DNA of 64,000 nucleotides from Rutpela maculata (GCA_936432065.2 OW386292.2:104923829-104987828), one strand, 5' to 3'; positions 11,031 to 27,174 are shown, counted from the first letter of the stretch. The notes: a model not told the origin generated them from the letters alone. Translations and numbers: made by a program.

Positions 11031-12462
11031 CGACTTACAGGCAAAAAATTAAAAAAGTGCAAATGTTTAAACATCTGTACCTCCGCTCTATTTGACGAGA
11101 TATTGGGAGAAAGTTTAGACTAAAGTTTATTGCAAAAATAAGGCGAGTAAAAGTTCACAATATATTTTTCTACATGCTCAAAGTTCTCTGTACGCTTGTA
11201 TTCTAAAAAAAATTTGCAATTTAAAGTTGGCTATGGCACGATTAGATAGATATATTTTTTTTATTCCTTTTTTAATTATAACTCTGAGTCCATCTTTATT
11301 TTCAAATGTCCAAAATTAAAAAATCGGAAATAATATATTATTTCCACATCCACGTAGTGGAGTGGAAGTTTGGTAATCGTGAAAGTATTTAAAATTTTTT
11401 TTTTGTTGAAATAGGTTTAGAATGTCATGAAATGTCGAGATTTTAAATTTGAGCGAAAAAAAATTTCTGTCTGTCGGTTTGTCTGTTTGACTTTTTTTGT
11501 GTGCACGTTTTCTCTGAAACGGTTTAATATATTGAATTGAAATTTGGCATACATATATATTATAAAGCAATCGCGAATTAGATTATATTTTGGACCTTTC
11601 CGGCTAAGGGTTGGGGGTTAAATGGGGGTAAATAGGGGGAAATAACTAAAGCAAGGTGGTAAAAGTACAGAAACTTGGAATTTGGTATATATACTAGAAG
11701 TCAAGGCGTCAAATTTTTTTATGACATTTGTGACCCCCTCCACTAACCCCAGTCCATTATTAAAAGGGTTAACAAAATAAAATTGACACATCCATTTGAA
11801 ATTTGGTACATGTATGTATAATAACGACATATGGATCTAGATTATATTTTGAGATGAGAGAAGGGTTGGGGGTGAAATAGTGGTAAATTATGGTAAATAA
11901 GTAAAGCAAGCTAGTAAGAATCTACAAACTTGGAATTTGGTCTATATAATAGAAACTAAGGTCTCAAATTTTTTAATAACATTTGCCACATCCCACCACC
12001 ATCCACCCACCCCTACTCCATTTTTAAAGGAGTTAATAAAATAAAAGTAATTGAGACATTCACTTGAAATTTGGTGCACGTATGTATTATAACGATATAT
12101 GGAATTAAATTATCCTTTGAGCTTATTATTTGAAAAGTTGGGAGTGAAATGGGGGTAAATAGATAAAGTAAGCTAGTAAGAGTTCAGAAACTTGAGTTTT
12201 GGTGTATATACTAGAGCACCCCCCCCCCCCCCCCCCCCACTGTATTATTAAAGAAATAAAAGAAACACATTGACTTGAAATTTGGTACACGTATGTATTA
12301 TAACGAGATCCGAAAGAGAATTTTTAATTACGAAGTTTCATTCATTTCATTTTTTCAGTCGACTTTGGTCTAAACATTTTTTTAATATCTCGTCAAATAG
12401 CGAGGTTACAGGCGTTTAAAAATGTGCACTTTTCTAGTTAGTTGTCCTTAAGTCGCAAAGTA
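11031..12462. mobile_element. Foldback-type element with internal ~250-bp tandem repeats
   Basis: About 100 bases at 11031-11130 return as an inverted copy at about 12355-12460, sharing TATTTGACGAGATATT. Between them lie at least three and a half diverged units of about 250 bp, starting near 11541, 11798, 12067 and 12278. Each begins with TTGAAATTTGG and contains a GGGTTGGGGGT-like stretch. A run of C at 12218-12238 lies in the third. There is no coding capacity. The structure suggests a non-autonomous foldback element or a tandem-repeat-loaded MITE. Confidence 0.5.
11341..11520 (+). repeat. End of a 'CTTCCACATCCA' repeat family
   Basis: This carries the ordered landmarks TTCCACATCCA, then TTAGAATGTCATGAAA, then TGTCTGTC. 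The same order appears at 25140-25215, and in inverse orientation at 13020-13213 and 14490-14667. It is one family of dispersed ends. Confidence 0.5.
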
Positions 12463-12843
12463 GACTTTGAATTGATATTTTTCTTTACTACAGGATACTC
12501 CTTTCAATGAGCTACAGGCCTGATATGAAAATATTTTGATATCCTAAATAACAATAGAGATATATAGAGTGACCCACTTAAACCAGGCACACTGTATACA
12601 CAAATAAATAACTTCTTCATATAAAACAAAAATTCTTGTACCAGGAGTTAAATAACTGTGTAATAAATTTTATTTATTACAAACTGTTTATTTCCTGCCT
12701 ATTTGTTTAATTATGATATATTTCTCTAACCTTCCAGTATAAATTGTTTTTAATTATGAGCTAAATTATTTATTCTCAAATGAAACAATCGATATAAATG
12801 TTTTTTGTGTATATAAGAATTAATTATTTTAACAATGTTTTAG

Positions 12844-13752
12844 ATACAAATTTTAATGAGGATATTGACAGTAATATTTCACCAAAAAGAACAAAAATCA
12901 GTGAATTAAAACCAAACGGTAAGTACAAATAGTAAATTGTAGATTATTTAGTTATTACTAATTTGTCTGAATTAATTTTTAGTGTTGAATAATTTCAAGT
13001 CAATATCAAGTCAATATCTTAAATGGTTCCAGAGCCCGAAAAAAGTTACAGACAGACAGACCGATAGACAGACCGAAAGATAGACAGACAGAAATTATTT
13101 TTTTGCTCAAATTTAAAATATCGACGTTTCATGACATTCTAAGCCTATTTGAACAATAGAAATTGAAAAAAAAATTGTCGTTACTATACTTCCACTGGAT
13201 GTGGAAGTAAAAGTAAAAGTAAAATTTTAATTATATTGTTTTTTTAAGATAACTCTGGACTGGATAATTTAGCATCAGCAAAAAAACTAGAATTTATGGA
13301 AATAAATCTGAATGCAAATACCGAGGAGGCAGATACCCTAAAAAGTGGCCCTACGATTTTAAATGGTACGCAAGCAAGAACTGTAGAAATTAATAAAACA
13401 CCACTGATAGAAATGTGTATAGGCAATGATACCGATTTATCTCGTAAGTAATTTGCAATCACATGAAATACGAATAGCAACCTGAATTGTTTAAATAATT
13501 CAATTACCTACTTCTGTTTAATTAAAGTAATTATCAAAGAAAACATGTTTATAGCAACTACCAGTTATGAGGATTTTATAAAAGCTTCAAATTCGGGTCA
13601 AATATTTGAGCTTGAGAAATTCAACGAATATGACGGAGAGAAAACAGATGTAAATAGAAGCGAGTATAATAAATATTAATTTGAGAACAACATGCAAATA
13701 GAAAATGGTGAAATTGATACAAACATGACAACAGAAGACAATTTTATTATTT
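12844..13752 (+). pseudogene. YR gene copy A: upstream acidic exons
   Basis: Three exons lie upstream of the recombinase: 12844-12918, 13249-13443 and 13555-13752. Each has a good acceptor and a GTAAGT donor, and each starts and ends in phase 1, so any of them can be skipped without changing frame. They encode low-complexity acidic sequence without a recognised domain. The third carries an in-frame TAA near 13677-13679. Symmetric phase-1 exons continue into the exon starting at 15410, so they are assigned to the same gene. The true first exon is not seen. Confidence 0.55.
13020..13213 (-). repeat. 'CTTCCACATCCA' repeat end, inverse orientation
   Basis: Contains GACAGACAGACC tracts, TTTCATGACATTCTAAGCC and finally CCACTGGATGTGGAAGT. 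It lies in the intron between YR exons 12844-12918 and 13249-13443. Confidence 0.5.
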
Positions 13753-14016
13753 GTAAGTACTATATTCCTTAGTAGTATGAGAGCCCATCGACAAAAACCT
13801 TATGAACATCAGTTAAGCTTGAAAATTTATGGGGGTACTTCTCAAGCCATTATCTCAACGAGGGGGGGGGGGGGTGGCAGAGGAACGGTTAACCGAAACA
13901 GTTTCTGAAAAAATTTGGACATATCCTATGATTCATTCTAAAACTTCTTGTTCTTACGGAATTTTTATATAACTTGATTCTTCTCAATTAAAAAAACCGC
14001 TGCCCAAGGAATGACT

Positions 14017-14667
14017 ACTTCCACATCCAGTTTTTTCTGACCAAGTCTCTCACAACGAAAAAAAATTGTATGTGGAAGTCATTGTTTGTGGAACTTAAAT
14101 AATATAACATTTGAAATCGTCTACCCCAAAAACCCATTAAACGATATGCCACATCGGTAGTGAGGGTGAGGGTGGTGAAACGGGGGTGGTAGTGGGGGTG
14201 GATAATGTAAAAAATGAGGCCTTTGGTTCTTGTACATACACCAAATGACAATTTTATTTTTTTCACCCCCTTTAATAATAGGGTAGGGGTTGATGATGAG
14301 GGTGGTTAATACCAAAAAAATGTTTGATACCTTAGCTTTTCTTATACATACTAAATACCAATTTTATGGACTCTTACTGCTTGATTTACCTATTTACCCC
14401 CATTTTACTCCCCATCCTTCAACGGAATAAGATCAAAATGTAATCAGATTTCGTTAAAATACATACGTGTACCAAATTTCAAGTCAATATCTTAAACGAT
14501 TCCAGAGTAATCGTGCGCATAAAAAAAGTTACAGACAGACCTAAAGATAGAAATTTTTTTTGCTCAAACTTAAAATCTCGACATTTCATAACATTCTAAG
14601 CCTATTTGAACAATAAAAATTTTCAATTTTTTTTTGTCGATACTACACTTCCACTGGATGTGGAAGT
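14017..14667. mobile_element. Likely complete 'CTTCCACATCCA' MITE
   Basis: ACTTCCACATCCAG at 14017 faces CTGGATGTGGAAGT at 14654, giving inverted ends about 650 bp apart. The interior is non-coding and contains GGTGGGGGTGG-like stretches and the shared TTTCATAACATTCTAAGCC motif. It lies in a long intron of the YR gene. Confidence 0.45.
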
Positions 14668-14689
14668 AAAAATCGTAAACTTCAGGTTT

Positions 14690-15110
14690 TTCAGATTTAG
14701 GAATTTATTTACTTGAAAAGAATCAAGTTGTATAAAAATTTTCCAAGAACAAAAAGTCTTAAAATTAATCAAAGAATATGTCTAAATTTTCTAAGAATTC
14801 TCTGTCGCTTGTTTAGAGTTTTCAAAAAATTAAAAAATTGAAAATTCAAAAAATATATACAAAAATTCTGAAAAAATTTCAGTAAGTTCTATGGTCTATT
14901 TTAAGACTTTTCTCTTTCGGGAATTTTTATATAACTTGATTCTTTTCGAGTACAAAAATTCCTAAATTTGAAAAAGTTTACGAATTTTTTACTCGAAAAG
15001 AATCAAATTGTAGAAAAATTGCGTAAGCACAAAAAAGTCTTAAAATTATTCATAGAATGTTTCTAAATTTTTTCAGAATTTTCTGTCAACTGTTTCGGTT
15101 TTCCCTCTCC
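14690..15110. repeat. Imperfect palindromic repeat block in intron
   Basis: The phrase ACTTGATTCTTTTCGAGTA and its complement alternate: forward at about 14935 and, in part, at about 13972, inverse at about 14710 and about 14992. The block folds on itself and has no open frame. Confidence 0.4.
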
Positions 15111-15409
15111 TTAGCCCCCGTGCAATCCGGATTGCTCTGCCGATACCTTTTAATTGTGTCAACCATATAAATAAAAATTTTTTAATTTTCGGTTACATTA
15201 AGTGAACTGATAAATTGTATTATTTTATTTTGCTAACAAATTTTTCTCTATAATTGACATGTTTATAAAATTTGCTTATCAAAGAATTCACAGAAAATCG
15301 AATCGAATCGAATCGAATTGTAGTTAGAAATCGTGCACCTAAGATATTTTAGTAGATAAGAAAATAATACAATTGACAAAAATTTAACAATAACTTCTTC
15401 CTTTTACAG

Positions 15410-16253
15410 TAGCAAACCCTCAAGAACAAAAGTGCTATACGATTCTCGAAAATGTCGTTATTGAAAATTTGGATAATGAACTCCCACAAAATGAAGTAAC
15501 AGAAGAAATTATTTTAGAAGATAAAGATAGCATTTGCAGTAGTTCTACATCTGGCAATGAATCTGCCAGTGAATATTTTCCTTCTGATGTTGAAATTAGT
15601 GAAGAAGTGGAGAATGTAGAAATGGAAAAGAAAGAGAAAAGAACTGAAAGCAACACAAACGGATTAGAAAGCCATAATGACGCCAATAAGCAAGAGAACG
15701 TAAAAAAAACAAGTGAGGAGTTAAATACTCAACCAAAGATTATCATACGAGAATCCTCAAAAACTGTTCTGGGTCAAAGAAATAGGGATAAATTTCATAG
15801 CTGCTATTTTTGTAATAAAACGTACAAGGAAATTTCAAAGCATTTTCAGAACATGCACACCAAGGAAACAGAAGTAGCAAAAATATTAGCATACTCCAAA
15901 CATTCTGCAGAAAGAAGAATAGGATTTTTGCGTTTAATAAGAGTTGGAGACTACTATCACAATTTAGAAGTACTTAAGCGAAAGGAGGGCGAACTTATTT
16001 TAGTCAGAGTACCTACTCCCGAGGAAAAAGCAAGATACATTTTTAGTGATTATGGGCCATGCCCAGATTGTCTGGGATTTATGCTTAAACGTCACCTTTG
16101 GCATCATATAAAATATGGTTGCACAGAAAAACGAAACTCTGGAAGTAATCTTCGTCGCCAACTTATCTCTGAAAGTACAGCTCTTTTAACGTACACATAT
16201 TCCGATATTTCGATGTCATCAGAGTTTAACAAATGTATAATTGCACCTTAAAA
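15410..16253 (+). pseudogene. YR gene copy A: zinc-finger exon
   Basis: The exon starts after CTTTTACAG at 15409 and keeps phase 1 from the upstream exons. An acidic N-terminal part is followed by a C2H2-like finger (CYFCNKTYKEISKHFQNMH, about 15800-15857) and a second CPDC-type cysteine/histidine cluster (about 16060-16120). Such fingers would bind DNA ahead of the recombinase domain. The frame closes at TAA 16249-16251, while the recombinase frame is open from 16233. Copy B keeps one extra base there but has a TGA at the matching position. A frameshift is therefore likely, although an unseen small intron cannot be excluded. Confidence 0.6.
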
Positions 16254-17470
16254 AATGATAATATCTCAATTATCTGCAGGCAAGATCCGCTTATATTAAA
16301 ACTTGCTGTAATGCAATTTGAGAAATATCATAGTACCCAAAATGAATTTATTCGGCAAACTGTAAGGCAACTTGGAAGGCTACTTATAGAGCTACGAAGA
16401 ATCGACTTAACCAAAAATTGGCTCACAGATTGGCTAAAACCTGTTCTATTCGATAGCGTAGTTATAGCAGTCAAAAACGTTTGTAAAGTGTGCTATAATA
16501 CCAAAAATAGACCTCAATTTTCGATACCATCCTTAGCTTTGAAACTTGGTTATAGTATTAAAAAATGCATAGCCATACAAAAAGGCATACTCCTACGAAA
16601 GGAAAACCCTGAAGGAATTGACATTTTAAATGCATTCCTAAATTTAATGGATTTAGAGTGGAATTCAAAAATAAGCTCTAATGCATTAGCTACATTAGAG
16701 CAGCGAAAAATGAATGCTACCGAATTATTGCCATTAACAGATGATTTGGTAAAATTAAATGATTTTCTGAATTTAAATTTACAGGATGCTAAAGCCAAAT
16801 TATCTGCTTGCCCTAATAATTATAAAAATTGGAGCAACTTAGCCGCTTTGACACTATGCAAAATAGTATTGTTTAATAAAAGACGATCAGGAGAAGCTTC
16901 AAAAATGACGGTTTTACAATACTCCTCTCGTCCAACCTGGTCACATAGCCGCGTGAAAGAATTTCAAAATTCATTTTCCCAGCTGGAATTACAGTTAGCA
17001 TCAAGGCTAACTATTGTGCAAATTAGAGGCAAGCGTGGGAGAACTGTTAGTGTTTTATTAACAAACGACGTCAAAGAGGCAATTGATTTACTGTTGGTTC
17101 ACAGGGCAACGCATATTTCTTCAGAAAATCCTTATCTCTTCGCTAGAAGCAATCCATCTAGTGAATACATGCGAGGACATGACTGTCTTCGCAATTTCTC
17201 TTTTCAAGCAAATTTGATTCAACCAGAGCTTATCAATGGAACAAAGCTTAGAAAATATATCGCTACAGTTTGTCAAATTTTTAATTTATCAGAGACTGAA
17301 ACGGATTGGCTTGCCAGACATTTAGGTCACGATATAAGGGTCCACCGTGAATTTTACAGACTTCATGAATCATCAGTAGAGTTAACTAAAATATCAAGGA
17401 TACTATTGGCAGTAGAAAAAGGAGAAGCTAGCAAATTTCATGGAAGAAAACTAGACGAAATTAATATATG
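16233..17470 (+). pseudogene. YR gene copy A: tyrosine recombinase-like core
   Basis: The open frame looks like a tyrosine recombinase/integrase (phage-integrase fold). Counting from 16233, the box I arginine is in RSGE (R218), the box II arginine in GTKLRK (R340, with threonine in place of the usual HxxR histidine), a histidine in LGH (H366), and the candidate nucleophile tyrosine in EFYR (Y375), nine residues later. The order and spacing fit the family. The exon ends at a GTAAGC donor at about 17470 and the next exon starts at 17649. Among animal mobile elements, Crypton-type transposons carry such an enzyme without a reverse transcriptase, and none is linked here. A domesticated gene is an alternative. 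The core itself is open. Confidence 0.65.
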
Positions 17471-17648
17471 CGGTAAGCGTTTTTTTTTTCTTGCTCTTGT
17501 GTATTTTACCACTTCCGTAAAAACATTTAAAAATGTAATGAAAGAAACCTCTGTACCAATTGAATCACAGAGAGGTTGGTTTTTTAATAAATCTTGATAA
17601 TATTATCTGAAAATGTTTTTTTTATAAATATTTTCATTATTTTTTTAG

Positions 17649-19460
<1,812 letters not shown>

Positions 19461-19467
<7 letters not shown>

Positions 19468-19500
19468 AGATGGCAGATGGGATTCTGCCGAAACGTCGTT
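19461..19500 (+). ncRNA. Hammerhead ribozyme core in Penelope terminal repeat
   Basis: CTGAAGA (19464-19470) fits the CUGANGA core. GGCAGA and TCTGCC form stem II around a six-base loop, and GAAA (19490-19493) is followed by CGTC, giving the GUC cleavage triplet and a self-complementary ACGU as a minimal stem III. AAC before the core pairs with GTT after it as a short stem I. Minimal hammerheads of this form, active as dimers, are known from Penelope-like terminal repeats. Activity here is inferred. Confidence 0.7.
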
Positions 19501-19595
19501 TAGACAACCGTGGCCCCAGCAGGAGCCTGTCAACTACGCGGGAAAACACCCGGAAGCACAACAACCTTTCATTTAGCACCCGCGAAAACCTAAGA

Positions 19596-19603
<8 letters not shown>

Positions 19604-19638
<35 letters not shown>
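19604..19638. repeat. (TA)n microsatellite
   Basis: A short TA array between the Penelope-like element and the foldback element starting at 19639. Confidence 0.9.
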
Positions 19639-21631
<1,993 letters not shown>

Positions 21632-22046
21632 CATATATGTACAATTTTTTCAAATTTTTTTTTCTTAATTCACTCTGTACACATGCTTAAATGCCTTAAA
21701 AATATCTACATTTCGATATGCCCAACATGGTCGTCGCTTAAAAAATAAGAAAGTTAAAAGCCTGGGTAGTTTTAAGTGGCACACCCTGTATATATACTGA
21801 TCTCGATGGCTAAAATATGTTATGCAGGGCATCAAGGCAGTTTAAAAAAAAACTTGAGAATCAATTCCGTTAATTAGGAGGGGGTTAAAAGAATTCATTG
21901 CAGTTTTCTAAAAAGGAATTACAATTTTTTTTAAACATTCTAGATTTTATTCAAGTAGTTAACTAGTTTGCGAAAGTTTCAACTATATAGCTCTCAAAAG
22001 TAAGCCAGTGATGGAATTTATTTATTTATTGTAATTCTAATTTCAG
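21632..22046. other. Repeat fragment and intron end
   Basis: Contains the end of another dispersed repeat (GTGGCACACCCTGTATATAT near 21776) and then the polypyrimidine/TTTCAG acceptor of the exon at 22047. No gene. Confidence 0.4.
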
Positions 22047-22463
22047 ACTTACCCGATTTGGACTTACAAGAAAGTGAACAGGCAGGAGATGATTTAGGAG
22101 AGAATAATGAAAATGTACCCGATTTAGAAGTAGAAGAAGAAACAGTGGACAGTAATTTAAATGAAAATGATGAGAATAACAAACAAGTTTATAACTTTGA
22201 AGAAAACAAAGACTTTGAATCAAGGTGCAAAACGCTACAAAAGAAAAAGATATCCCCAAAAAAAGGAAATGTCAGAAGATATTGGTCAAGCGAGGAATCT
22301 ACAGCTGTTCTGTCCCATTTCAGGGATTACATTAAAAAAAATAAATCAGCTCCAGGGAAGAAACTATGTATGGAGTGTGTCCTCAAATGCAGCATTACAT
22401 TCTAGAACATGGAAAGATATTAAATATTTTTTATATAACTATATGAAAAAAATTAATAAATAA
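22047..22463 (+). pseudogene. YR gene copy A: probable last exon
   Basis: Starts after TTCTAATTTCAG in phase 1, like all other exons of this gene. A very acidic stretch is followed by a SANT-like motif (RRYWSSEESTAVLSHFRDYI, about 22270-22330). The frame is then lost near 22395, and the conserved-looking end (HSRTWKDIKYF, about 22400-22435) reads in another frame to a stop at 22461-22463. Its link to the gene at 12844-17740 is inferred from phase, acidic style and order. A decayed duplicate lies at 25255-27255. Confidence 0.5.
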
Positions 22464-24085
22464 GGTTTTAATATAAAATATATTATTATTGCTTCTTCTA
22501 ATCTTTATACCCATGACAAAAGCTGTTGACTCTGGCTTTAAAATGTAATTTTGTGAGTGTCACATTAACTGCAATGGAACTTAAAATCGTTGATAAAATC
22601 TAAAGTGCACACCGCTTAAGTTGTTTTATCCAATAATAATGAAGAAAGACAATCAATTCAATTACACAAAAATACATGGCTAGCTACATGGCTGCCGCAT
22701 AATATGCAATGTATACTTTATGAAATGAAATTGTTTATAATTGATAGCTACCTATTGAACGTAGGCGGTGGAAAAATAGTGCTTTTACATGCTTTGAGTA
22801 AATACTTCTGTAAATATAAATTTTTGCAAATGTTTTCAATTTTCTCTACGATAAATATTGACTAAAATACAATTACTTGAGTAGACGCATGGTGTTTTAC
22901 CCTTAAAATTTTAGATAAAAAATGTAGTTGCTTCAAAATAATTTAGAGAATACTTTCTTTATAAAAAAATATTACTCTTTTTGTAGATTGCCAAAATACC
23001 CTCCATACGCCTTTTGTATAATTAATTTGCTATAGAAATTGCCCGTTTTATGACAAGAAACATCCAATTATTTCGTACTACCTGAAACACGAAATAGCAA
23101 AAAAGAGGAGGAAATATTTTATAAATTTGATTGATTATTTAAAAATTGAGTTAAATTATATCTATGTGTAATTATTTTTATTAGTGAATTACCTGACCCT
23201 GTTCCCTTTTCACCCTTTTCATGAAAAATTGCTAATTTTACAATGACTTGTTTCAACACAGAAGTAATGTTTAAATGTTTTTGTAAAATTTTAAAGCCAC
23301 TTAACTTGGTTCTGCCTATATGGACACTCTTGTAACTTTTGAATAGGCCAATGAATTATTTTCAAAATTGACACTGGGATATGAAATAAAATTTTAAATT
23401 ATCTGATGCAAATAACTAAAATAGCCGACTTCCGGATTCGACGCAATTTACATGAAAATTAAATATTTAAATAGGACAACCTACATATTTTGGCACAGTT
23501 AGATTCTGCTCTCCAAAATACATATGATCCAAACCTCAGATAGTATTTTTATTTTGATTTTTTTTTTTTTAATTTATAGTTTTAATCATAGAAGATCGCG
23601 ACGTGGTCAAAATGATTAAAAGTCGGCATGCAAATACCTGTAAAATATTATCTCTTCAAATATTAGGATTAATCACTATTTACTCTTCGACAAGTTCAGC
23701 GATATTAGATTTTCATGGGGCAATCTTTATTTAATTAGACCTTTATATTATTACAAAAAGAATGATATGCATAATGGTTACTTGTTTTTTGTCATTTAAC
23801 ACAAAAACTAAAAAAGATGAACAAAAACTTTTTTCACAAAAAACAACGTGCATAAAATTTTCTACAATTTTATACAATATTTTGATATGAGTTACCATTT
23901 TCCAGATAAATGAGTCCAAAGTTAGGAAAACATGTAAATCATATATCGGTAAACCACAGGAAATAACTGTGACCATTATTGTAAGGCGTATAATATAACT
24001 TTATATTATTAACATAAAAATAAAATAAAATAAACCGAAAAAATTAATAATAATAATATTATAATTTGCCGAGTAATTTGCAGAC
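22464..24085. other. No gene; scattered repeat pieces
   Basis: AT-rich DNA without a credible gene. 23756-23960 is a partial inverted copy of the direct repeat described at 24086-24720. GTGAGTGTCACATTAACTG at about 22553 matches the phrase near 10998. Confidence 0.4.
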
Positions 24086-24720
24086 ATTTATCTCGAAAAC
24101 GGTAACTCCTATCCAAATATTGCATAGGAACAAAATTGTAGAAAATTTTATTCACTCTGATTTTTGTGCAGAAAGTTTTTCTCCGTCTTTTTCAGTTTTT
24201 GTGTTAAATGACAAAAACAATATTTGAATTTTTTTTAAACGGACGCCATTTTGAAAGTACAGCCAGTTTTTTTTAGGACATGTCTTAAATTGTTCCTTAG
24301 GCTTTAATCTTCATGAAAAACATTGTCCCCAAGGATCGGGGGGGGGGGGGTGCACGGACAGTTAGGGTGGGCTTCCGTAGTGTTACGGTTTATATTGAAT
24401 TTTATATTTTATTTTACGAGATGAATCATTTATCTGGAAAATGGTAACTCCTATGCAAATATTGTATAGGAACAAAATTGTATAAAATTTTATGCACTTT
24501 GTTTTTTGTGCAGAAAGTTTTTCTCCATCCTTTTTAGTTTTTGTGTTAAATGACAAAAACCATATTTGCAAATTTTTTTTAACGGACGCCATTTTGAAAG
24601 TGCAGCCAATTTTTTTTTAGGACATGTCTTAAATTGTTCCTTAGGCTTTAATCTGTATGAAAAACATTGTCCTAAAGGATCAGAGGGAGTGCATGGACAC
24701 TTAGGGTGGGCTCCCGTAGT
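24086..24720 (+). repeat. Two direct copies of a ~300-bp repeat
   Basis: 24086-24381 and 24427-24720 are near copies in the same direction. Both begin GGTAACTCCTAT shortly after the start, both contain CGGACGCCATTTTGAAAG and AGGACATGTCTTAAATTG, and both end GGGTGGGCT(T/C)CCGTAGT. The first has a run of thirteen G near 24340. A third, inverted and partial copy lies at 23756-23960. No coding potential. Confidence 0.7.
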
Positions 24721-25139
24721 AAATGTATTATTCATCTATTGCTAAATTAAAATTGGAAATTGTAAAGAAAGGAAACTTACTAATATATTTGACTGCCCAA
24801 CTATCGATGATGAGTGGCAGCTTAACTGAATATTTTATATATGCTATATAAGTTTTCAGCTAACATATCTTTAAATAAGCCTACACAAATAGTCTGTTGT
24901 AATGTGATATGACTCTTAATTAATTAAGATAATTTTACTAAACACTGTTTTACAGCGTATAGTAGACATACGTCGCACAATTGGGAAAATGTGCACTTTT
25001 CAGGACGAAAATCTGCCGACAGTAGAGATATTAGTGAATTTAAATTTAAAAAAAAATGGAAAATACCTTTAAGAATATACTTTAGAAAGTGACTTTGTGT
25101 TAACCTAACCTAGAAATCGCAGATATTAGTTCCACATTT

Positions 25140-25215
25140 TTTATTTTTCAAATAGGCTTAGAATGTCATGAAACGTCGAGATTTTCAGTTTGAGCAAAAA
25201 AATTCTGTCTGTCTG
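25140..25215 (+). repeat. 'CTTCCACATCCA' family fragment
   Basis: Shares TTAGAATGTCATGAAACG and TGTCTGTCTG with the ends at 11341 and 13020. It immediately precedes the duplicated YR exon. Confidence 0.45.
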
Positions 25216-25254
25216 TAACTTCCAAGAAACAATAGATAAAAAGTGTTGTAAAAG

Positions 25255-25530
25255 AACAATGAAGATTTCCCCGATTTAGCAGTACAAGAAGAAACAGTAG
25301 ACAGTGATTTAGAAGAAAATGATGAAAGAAACAAAGAAGTTCATATCGTTGATGAAAATTAAGGCTTTGATTCAAAGTGCCACACGCTAGATACAAACGA
25401 GAAACAAATATATATAAAACAAGAAGTGTCAGAAAACATTGGACAAGTGAAGAATCTACAGCTTACCCATTTCAGGGAATATATTAAAAGGAATAAATCA
25501 CCCTCAGGAAAATTATGCATTAATTGTCCT
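25255..25530 (+). pseudogene. Duplicate of YR last exon, decayed
   Basis: Aligns with 22115-22350: the acidic repeat, AAGTGAAGAATCTACAGCT, CCATTTCAGGGA and then TAAATCACCCTCAGG. It has stops in every frame, and its 3' remainder appears displaced to 27175-27255 by inserted foldback DNA. Confidence 0.6.
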
Positions 25531-25609
25531 CAAATTAATGAAGTCAAACTCCCAATGTTAGCTTTTTATTGGGGTGGTTTCTAGAACGGCCGAAAAAAAA
25601 ACTAGCTAA

Positions 25610-26100
25610 TAGAGCAATAGAGAGCTAAATTGTAAGAAAAGGGTAGTATACAATTTTTCAGGAAATTGGTTATTTTCCAGGTTATAACGATTTGAAAAAG
25701 GCGATTCTACTATTGAAAAATTGGTATTTCGAGACTGTATTTTGTAAATAACTCAAAAAGAGTTACGTAGAATTTTTACCATATTATTATATATTTTTAA
25801 CGTTCTTTTTGAGATATTTGAGATTTATATATTATATACTTATAAAAGCTTGAAGGCCATTTTTAAACGGCCATATATTTTAGAACAATTAACCATAGAG
25901 AAATAAGGAAAAATCAAAGCATTTGTCATTTTATAGTCTTTTTTCTTGTGCTATACGTAACACTTTTTGAGTTGTTTACGAAAGACAGTCTCGAAGTACT
26001 AATTTTTTAATTAGAAAATTTTCAATTATAAAACCGCAATTTTCCGAAAAATTGTGTAAAACCTTTTTCTTACAATTTAATTCCCTATTACATCCATTTG
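25610..26100. repeat. Long imperfect palindrome
   Basis: 25617-25760 (TAGAGAGCTAAATTGTAAG... CGAGACTGTATT) is mirrored by 25975-26095. The arms share AACTCAAAAAG/CTTTTTGAGTT and the (dis)similar AATTTTTC segments. It probably is a foldback element inside the duplicated YR exon. No gene. Confidence 0.5.
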
Positions 26101-26134
26101 TGATCCCCCCCCCCCCTTAGTTCAGTCAACGAAA

Positions 26135-27003
26135 AAGTTGTGGACGACATGGAGGAGGGGAGAATTTTCCTCTTCAGGAATGTGTTGGGTGTGGTTAGGA
26201 GGTAAGCATACTAAAAGTCCTTGCCCCTAGCTCTGCTGCTTCAGGGAGGGAGGGGGGTAGAAAAGTTATTTTTTTCAGTTTTTCGCTTATAACTCGGAAA
26301 CGATTCGTCGTACGGAAAAAGGTAATATATGCAAAATTAAACATAGTTAAATTTCTTATAAGAATGTTTATATTCATTTTCTTCCTATGTGTTATAGATT
26401 ACGAGATATTCGCCAGCCAAAATAGATTAATTAATAAATGAATTAATTAGGAACCTTGAATATTTCTATCAAAGCAATTTACCGTGGTCTGCTAATAAAT
26501 CACAGTCACAAAACAATCTTTATTTTACAATACTTGACGTATTTGCTAAGGTAATATTTTGTCGAAATCTATACATTTCCTTAAATATACAGTGACTCAC
26601 TTAAAATGAACCCTTATAACTTTTTTATTTTGTTTCCGATTTGAATCAAATTTTTCTTAAGTATAGAACAAATTCGGATCTACTTATGACCAGAAAAACA
26701 TTCGACTGCCACAAAGGCAAAGCCACCTGCGGTACCAAAATATGCTGCAAAACTCGCTTGCTTCGCTCGCTCGTTTTGGAAAATATTACATTCGTCATGT
26801 AAAATTACTCTTTTAATAACTGGTTACGTAAATACGTATTTTCCGTACGCGACGCATCGTTTCCGAGTTATAAGCGAAGAACCGAAAAAAGGAACCTTTC
26901 CACCCCCCAGGGCAGGGACTTTTAGTATGTTCACCTTCTAACTACCCCCAACACATTCCTGAAGAGGAAAATTCTCCCCTCTCAATATCCTCTACAATTC
27001 CCT
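26135..27003. mobile_element. Foldback element with ~170-bp inverted ends
   Basis: 26135-26330 and 26838-27003 are inverted copies sharing GAGGGGAGAATTTTCCTCTT and TCGCTTATAACTCGGAAACG with their complements. The centre is AT-rich and contains AGTGACTCACTTAAAATG near 26592, the end of another dispersed repeat. It is non-coding. Confidence 0.6.
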
Positions 27004-27174
27004 TTTAGCCATTCATTGATTGGACTACTTTGGCAGTTTTTTAACATTAATGTACTAATTCACATAGTCTTGAAAATACAGTAAAGAAGATATTATGAGA
27101 ACTCAATTACTACTTGAGAATTCCGAGGTTCCATTTTTACGGCTTCATTAACTCCACTAAATGTAGTATTATTT

